Shown here piece by piece: positions 3,999-5,660 of a stretch of DNA of 5,660 bases. The translations under genes and the position numbers were made by a program. The stretch is from Pseudomonadota bacterium (GTDB lineage Bacteria > Pseudomonadota > Alphaproteobacteria > Rhizobiales > Xanthobacteraceae): positions 1 to 5,660 of the forward strand of contig JAJYAH010000506.1 in the NCBI GenBank assembly GCA_021779635.1, in the 5' to 3' direction. The notes beneath the pieces are model-generated. The model worked only from the letters and a program-made list of their open reading frames with translations, did no database searches and was not told where the DNA came from. Each line of letters begins with the position of its first letter. The stretch's first letter is position 1.

Positions 3999-5249
3999 AT
4001 GAACACTCACCTCACCACGACGCCCTTCGGGCGGCGGTCGCTAACGCTTGCCCATGTGGCAAATCAGGCGATCGCAAAGACGCGGGCTCCCGAAAAGGTC
4101 GTGCACAAATGGCATCTGTTTCGCGCGATCTGCGCCGCCAAGGCGCGCGTTGGGGTTTCCGAACGGGCGCTGGCCGTGCTCGATGCGCTGCTGAGTTTCC
4201 ATCCCGAAACGATGTTGAGCGGGGAAGGGCTGATCGTGTTCCCTTCCAATCAGCAACTCGCCTTGCGCGCGCACGGCATGGCGCCGGCGACCTTGCGGCG
4301 ACATCTGTCCGCGTTGGTCGATTGCGGCCTTATCCTTCGGCGCGATAGCCCAAACGGCAAGCGTTTCGCCCGGAAAGGGCAGGGCGGGGCGATCGAAATG
4401 GCGTTCGGTTTCGATCTCGGTCCGCTTGTTGCTCGCGCAGAGGAGTTCGAAGCTTGGGCCGAAGAGGTCCGGGCCGAGGAACGGGTTCTGCGACTCGCGC
4501 GGGAACGCATCACCTTGTGCCGGCGCGACATCGCAAAAATGATCGCGACCGGCATCGACGAAGCCGTCCCCGTTGGCGGCATTCTGAGCAAGAATGGTGG
4601 GGCAGGGCAAGGGATTTCGTCCTGGGCGGACATCCATGGCCTCTATCGTGCGATCATGGCCCGCATTCCGCGCTCAGGAACCCTGCAAGAGTTGGAGCCG
4701 ATCGCTGAGGAACTGACCCTGCTCACCGAGGAAATCCTCAGCCTTTTGGAAACGCACGTTAAAAACACAAAAATGGACGCCAATGAGTCTCAAATTGAGC
4801 GTCACATACAGAATTCAAACCCAAATAACCCAGTTGCTCTTGAACCGGCCTTTCGAGAAAGGCAGGGGGCAAAGTCCGAGGCTCATTCCGAAGCTGTGAG
4901 GTCGCCACAACAGGATTTTCCGTTAGGGATGGTCCTGGAAGCTTGCCCGGATATTGGGGATTACGCCAAGAACGGAATTTCCAATTGGCGCGATTTTCTG
5001 GTCGTCGCCGCCATGGTGCGCTCGATGCTCGGGATCAGCGCCAGCGCGTGGGCTGAGGCGCAATCGGCGATGGGGGAAATCCCCGCTGCCATCGTCGTCG
5101 CGGCGATCCTGCAAAAGGCGACAGCGGTCACCAGCGCCGGGGGCTATTTGCGCGAACTCACGCGCAAGGCGGCAGCGGGAGAATTCACCATCGGACCGAT
5201 GCTGATGGCGCTGATTTCGGCGCGCAAGCGGGAGAAGAAACGAGCGTAG
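3999..5249 (+). CDS. repC: RepC, replication initiator of a repABC plasmid
   Basis: A 416-residue RepC, usual length for the family. The ATG at 3999 is chosen because it gives the family start MNTHLTTTPFGRRSLTLAHV and has GAGG (3989-3992) six bases upstream. An in-frame TTG at 3987 would place the start inside the ribosome-binding hairpin. The N-terminal domain contains a winged helix-turn-helix (about residues 80-128: FPSNQQLALRAHGMAPATLR, then RHLSALVDCGLILRRDSPNG). A flexible, A/T-rich-encoded linker follows (about 250-285, including ESQIERHIQNSNPNN). The C-terminal domain includes the conserved GISNWRDF and SAWAEAQSAMGEIPAAIVVA. RepC is the only protein strictly needed for replication; it acts mainly in cis on the origin within its own gene. 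Expression is limited by the antisense RNA upstream. Confidence 0.96.
   Translation: MNTHLTTTPFGRRSLTLAHVANQAIAKTRAPEKVVHKWHLFRAICAAKARVGVSERALAVLDALLSFHPETMLSGEGLIVFPSNQQLALRAHGMAPATLRRHLSALVDCGLILRRDSPNGKRFARKGQGGAIEMAFGFDLGPLVARAEEFEAWAEEVRAEERVLRLARERITLCRRDIAKMIATGIDEAVPVGGILSKNGGAGQGISSWADIHGLYRAIMARIPRSGTLQELEPIAEELTLLTEEILSLLETHVKNTKMDANESQIERHIQNSNPNNPVALEPAFRERQGAKSEAHSEAVRSPQQDFPLGMVLEACPDIGDYAKNGISNWRDFLVVAAMVRSMLGISASAWAEAQSAMGEIPAAIVVAAILQKATAVTSAGGYLRELTRKAAAGEFTIGPMLMALISARKREKKRA
4752..4830. other. Likely origin of replication (oriV) inside repC
   Basis: The stretch is clearly more A/T-rich than the rest of repC, with TTAAAAACACAAAAAT (4759-4774) and an 11-bp palindrome CTCAAATTGAG (4789-4799). 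It falls in the linker between the two RepC domains. In studied repABC plasmids oriV has been mapped to an A/T-rich region within repC, so placement and composition agree. Exact limits cannot be seen, and there are no obvious iterons. Confidence 0.6.
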
Positions 5250-5261
5250 GAGGAACCCTCG

Positions 5262-5660
5262 GTGGCGAATTCGTTTGTCGGCGAGCCCTGCGCGTCGTGT
5301 CGAAATGCGGGGTGGGCGAAGTCGCCAACCAAGGCGGCGACGGTGCGCGTCAATGACGCCAAGGGCGGGCAGCCACGAAAAGCAGCGGCGGTCAGGATAG
5401 ACGGCGCAGCTTTTCGGAGGTTCTCCCACCGCCCCGAAGTCGACAACGAGGACGCTTTCGCGGATTCAGGTCTTTTCGGTGCGGCGGAGCGAACCGAACC
5501 CGATTTCACGCCCCCCGTCAGAGGGCGAGCCGCGCGCCCTTGCCGCGCCGGCGTTCGACGTCGTTGTAATAGCTCGCGGCTTGCTGGACCGAGCGGTGTT
5601 GCGACTGCTGCATCGCCTCGGGCAGCGGCACGCCCGCGCGCGCGGCCTCGGTCAGATAAC
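5262..5660 (+). CDS. Unrecognised candidate protein downstream of repC, open to the window edge
   Basis: Right after the repC stop, AGGAGG (5248-5253) lies eight bases before a GTG (5262-5264), an ideal ribosome binding site and spacing. The frame has no stop for 133 codons to the window edge. The first 85 or so codons look coding: codon position 1 is rich in G, position 3 is strongly G/C, and position 2 is less so. The predicted product begins VANSFVGEPCASCRNAGWAK and later has RIDGAAFRRFSHRPEVDNED. No family is recognised. From about 5518 it runs antisense to the recombinase gene, and the protein becomes Arg/Ala/Pro-rich, which looks like a shadow. Either the gene is fused to unrelated DNA here, or the whole frame is a chance G/C-rich opening. 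An opposite frame (5144-5509, minus) shares its wobble positions and looks less protein-like. Confidence 0.33.
   Translation, partial: MANSFVGEPCASCRNAGWAKSPTKAATVRVNDAKGGQPRKAAAVRIDGAAFRRFSHRPEVDNEDAFADSGLFGAAERTEPDFTPPVRGRAARPCRAGVRRRCNSSRLAGPSGVATAASPRAAARPRARPRSDN
5518..5660 (-). CDS. Tyrosine recombinase/integrase, C-terminal 46 codons
   Basis: The minus strand from the window edge reads YLTEAARAGVPLPEAMQQ, then SQHRSVQQAASYYNDVERRR, ending GKGARLAL and TGA (5520-5518). This is the C-terminal end of a phage-type site-specific recombinase. The segment 'H-R-S-V-x-x-A-x-x-Y-Y' is the region with the last catalytic His/Arg neighbourhood and the nucleophilic tyrosine, seen in many alphaproteobacterial plasmid and island integrases. 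The N-terminal and most catalytic parts lie off the window. It converges on the repABC operon. Its substrate is unknown; it could serve integration or resolution of this replicon or of a neighbouring island. Confidence 0.8.
   Translation of the reverse strand, partial: YLTEAARAGVPLPEAMQQSQHRSVQQAASYYNDVERRRGKGARLAL

Noticed and set aside
4305..4313. CTGTCCGCG in repC, a partial match to the repB palindromes
   Set aside because: Only one half is present; the partner half reads TTGGTC, so there is no palindrome.
4041..4637. Minus-strand frame of 198 codons inside repC
   Set aside because: Fully antisense to a clear repC gene; a long opening of this kind is common in G/C-rich coding DNA.
5475..5498. 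TTCGGT/ACCGAA inverted repeat downstream of the integrase stop
   Set aside because: A 6-bp stem with a 12-nt loop and no T-run on the correct side; too weak to call a terminator.
5144..5509. Minus-strand frame of 121 codons between repC and the integrase
   Set aside because: It is antisense to the repC end, rich in Ser/Arg/Ala as shadow frames are, and shares wobble positions with the plus frame that has the better start signal. Kept only as an alternative.

Overview
The window is the replication and partition core of an alphaproteobacterial plasmid (or chromid), flanked by mobile-element debris. A complete repABC operon fills about two thirds of it. Such operons are known almost only from Alphaproteobacteria. 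The high G/C content and the protein wording suggest a Hyphomicrobiales-type host (Methylobacterium, Methylocystis or Bradyrhizobium relatives), but the genus cannot be read from the sequence.

Left flank (1-1290): three layers of insertion are visible. A hipBA-type toxin-antitoxin pair is read leftward from about 1246. The antitoxin-like regulator hipB is intact. The toxin gene hipA breaks off after 141 codons, exactly where the terminal repeat of an IS5-family element begins (495). That IS is itself cut off inside its transposase gene at about 257, where the end of another transposon appears. This outer element ends in ACA at 256, carries four same-way repeats with a TGAGA core (on the minus strand) between 129 and 240, and has the first 30 codons of a probable Mu/TniA-type DDE transposase running off the window edge. 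A near-perfect 37-bp palindrome at 1254-1290 is the probable HipB operator.

Centre (1291-5249): an approximately 250-bp leader contains a dyad of TGTCC/GGACA half-sites. It is followed by repA (ParA-type ATPase), repB (ParB-type centromere binder, overlapping repA by 4 nt) and repC (initiator). repB holds two copies of a CCTGTCCGCGGACAGG palindrome 45 bp apart, the best candidate parS centromere. The repB-repC gap encodes, on the minus strand, a short counter-transcribed RNA with a recognisable promoter and a strong intrinsic terminator. On the plus strand the same gap can fold into a structure that ends in a hairpin hiding the repC ribosome binding site. An A/T-rich segment inside repC is the likely oriV. 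Together RepA and RepB segregate the plasmid and repress the operon, RepC starts replication from within its own gene, and the antisense RNA limits RepC and so copy number and compatibility.

Right flank (5250-5660): the C-terminal end of a tyrosine recombinase is read leftward from the window edge and stops at 5518. Between it and repC lies an undescribed plus-strand reading frame with an ideal ribosome binding site and a GTG start. It stays open to the window edge, antisense to the recombinase. No tRNA, rRNA or CRISPR array is visible.
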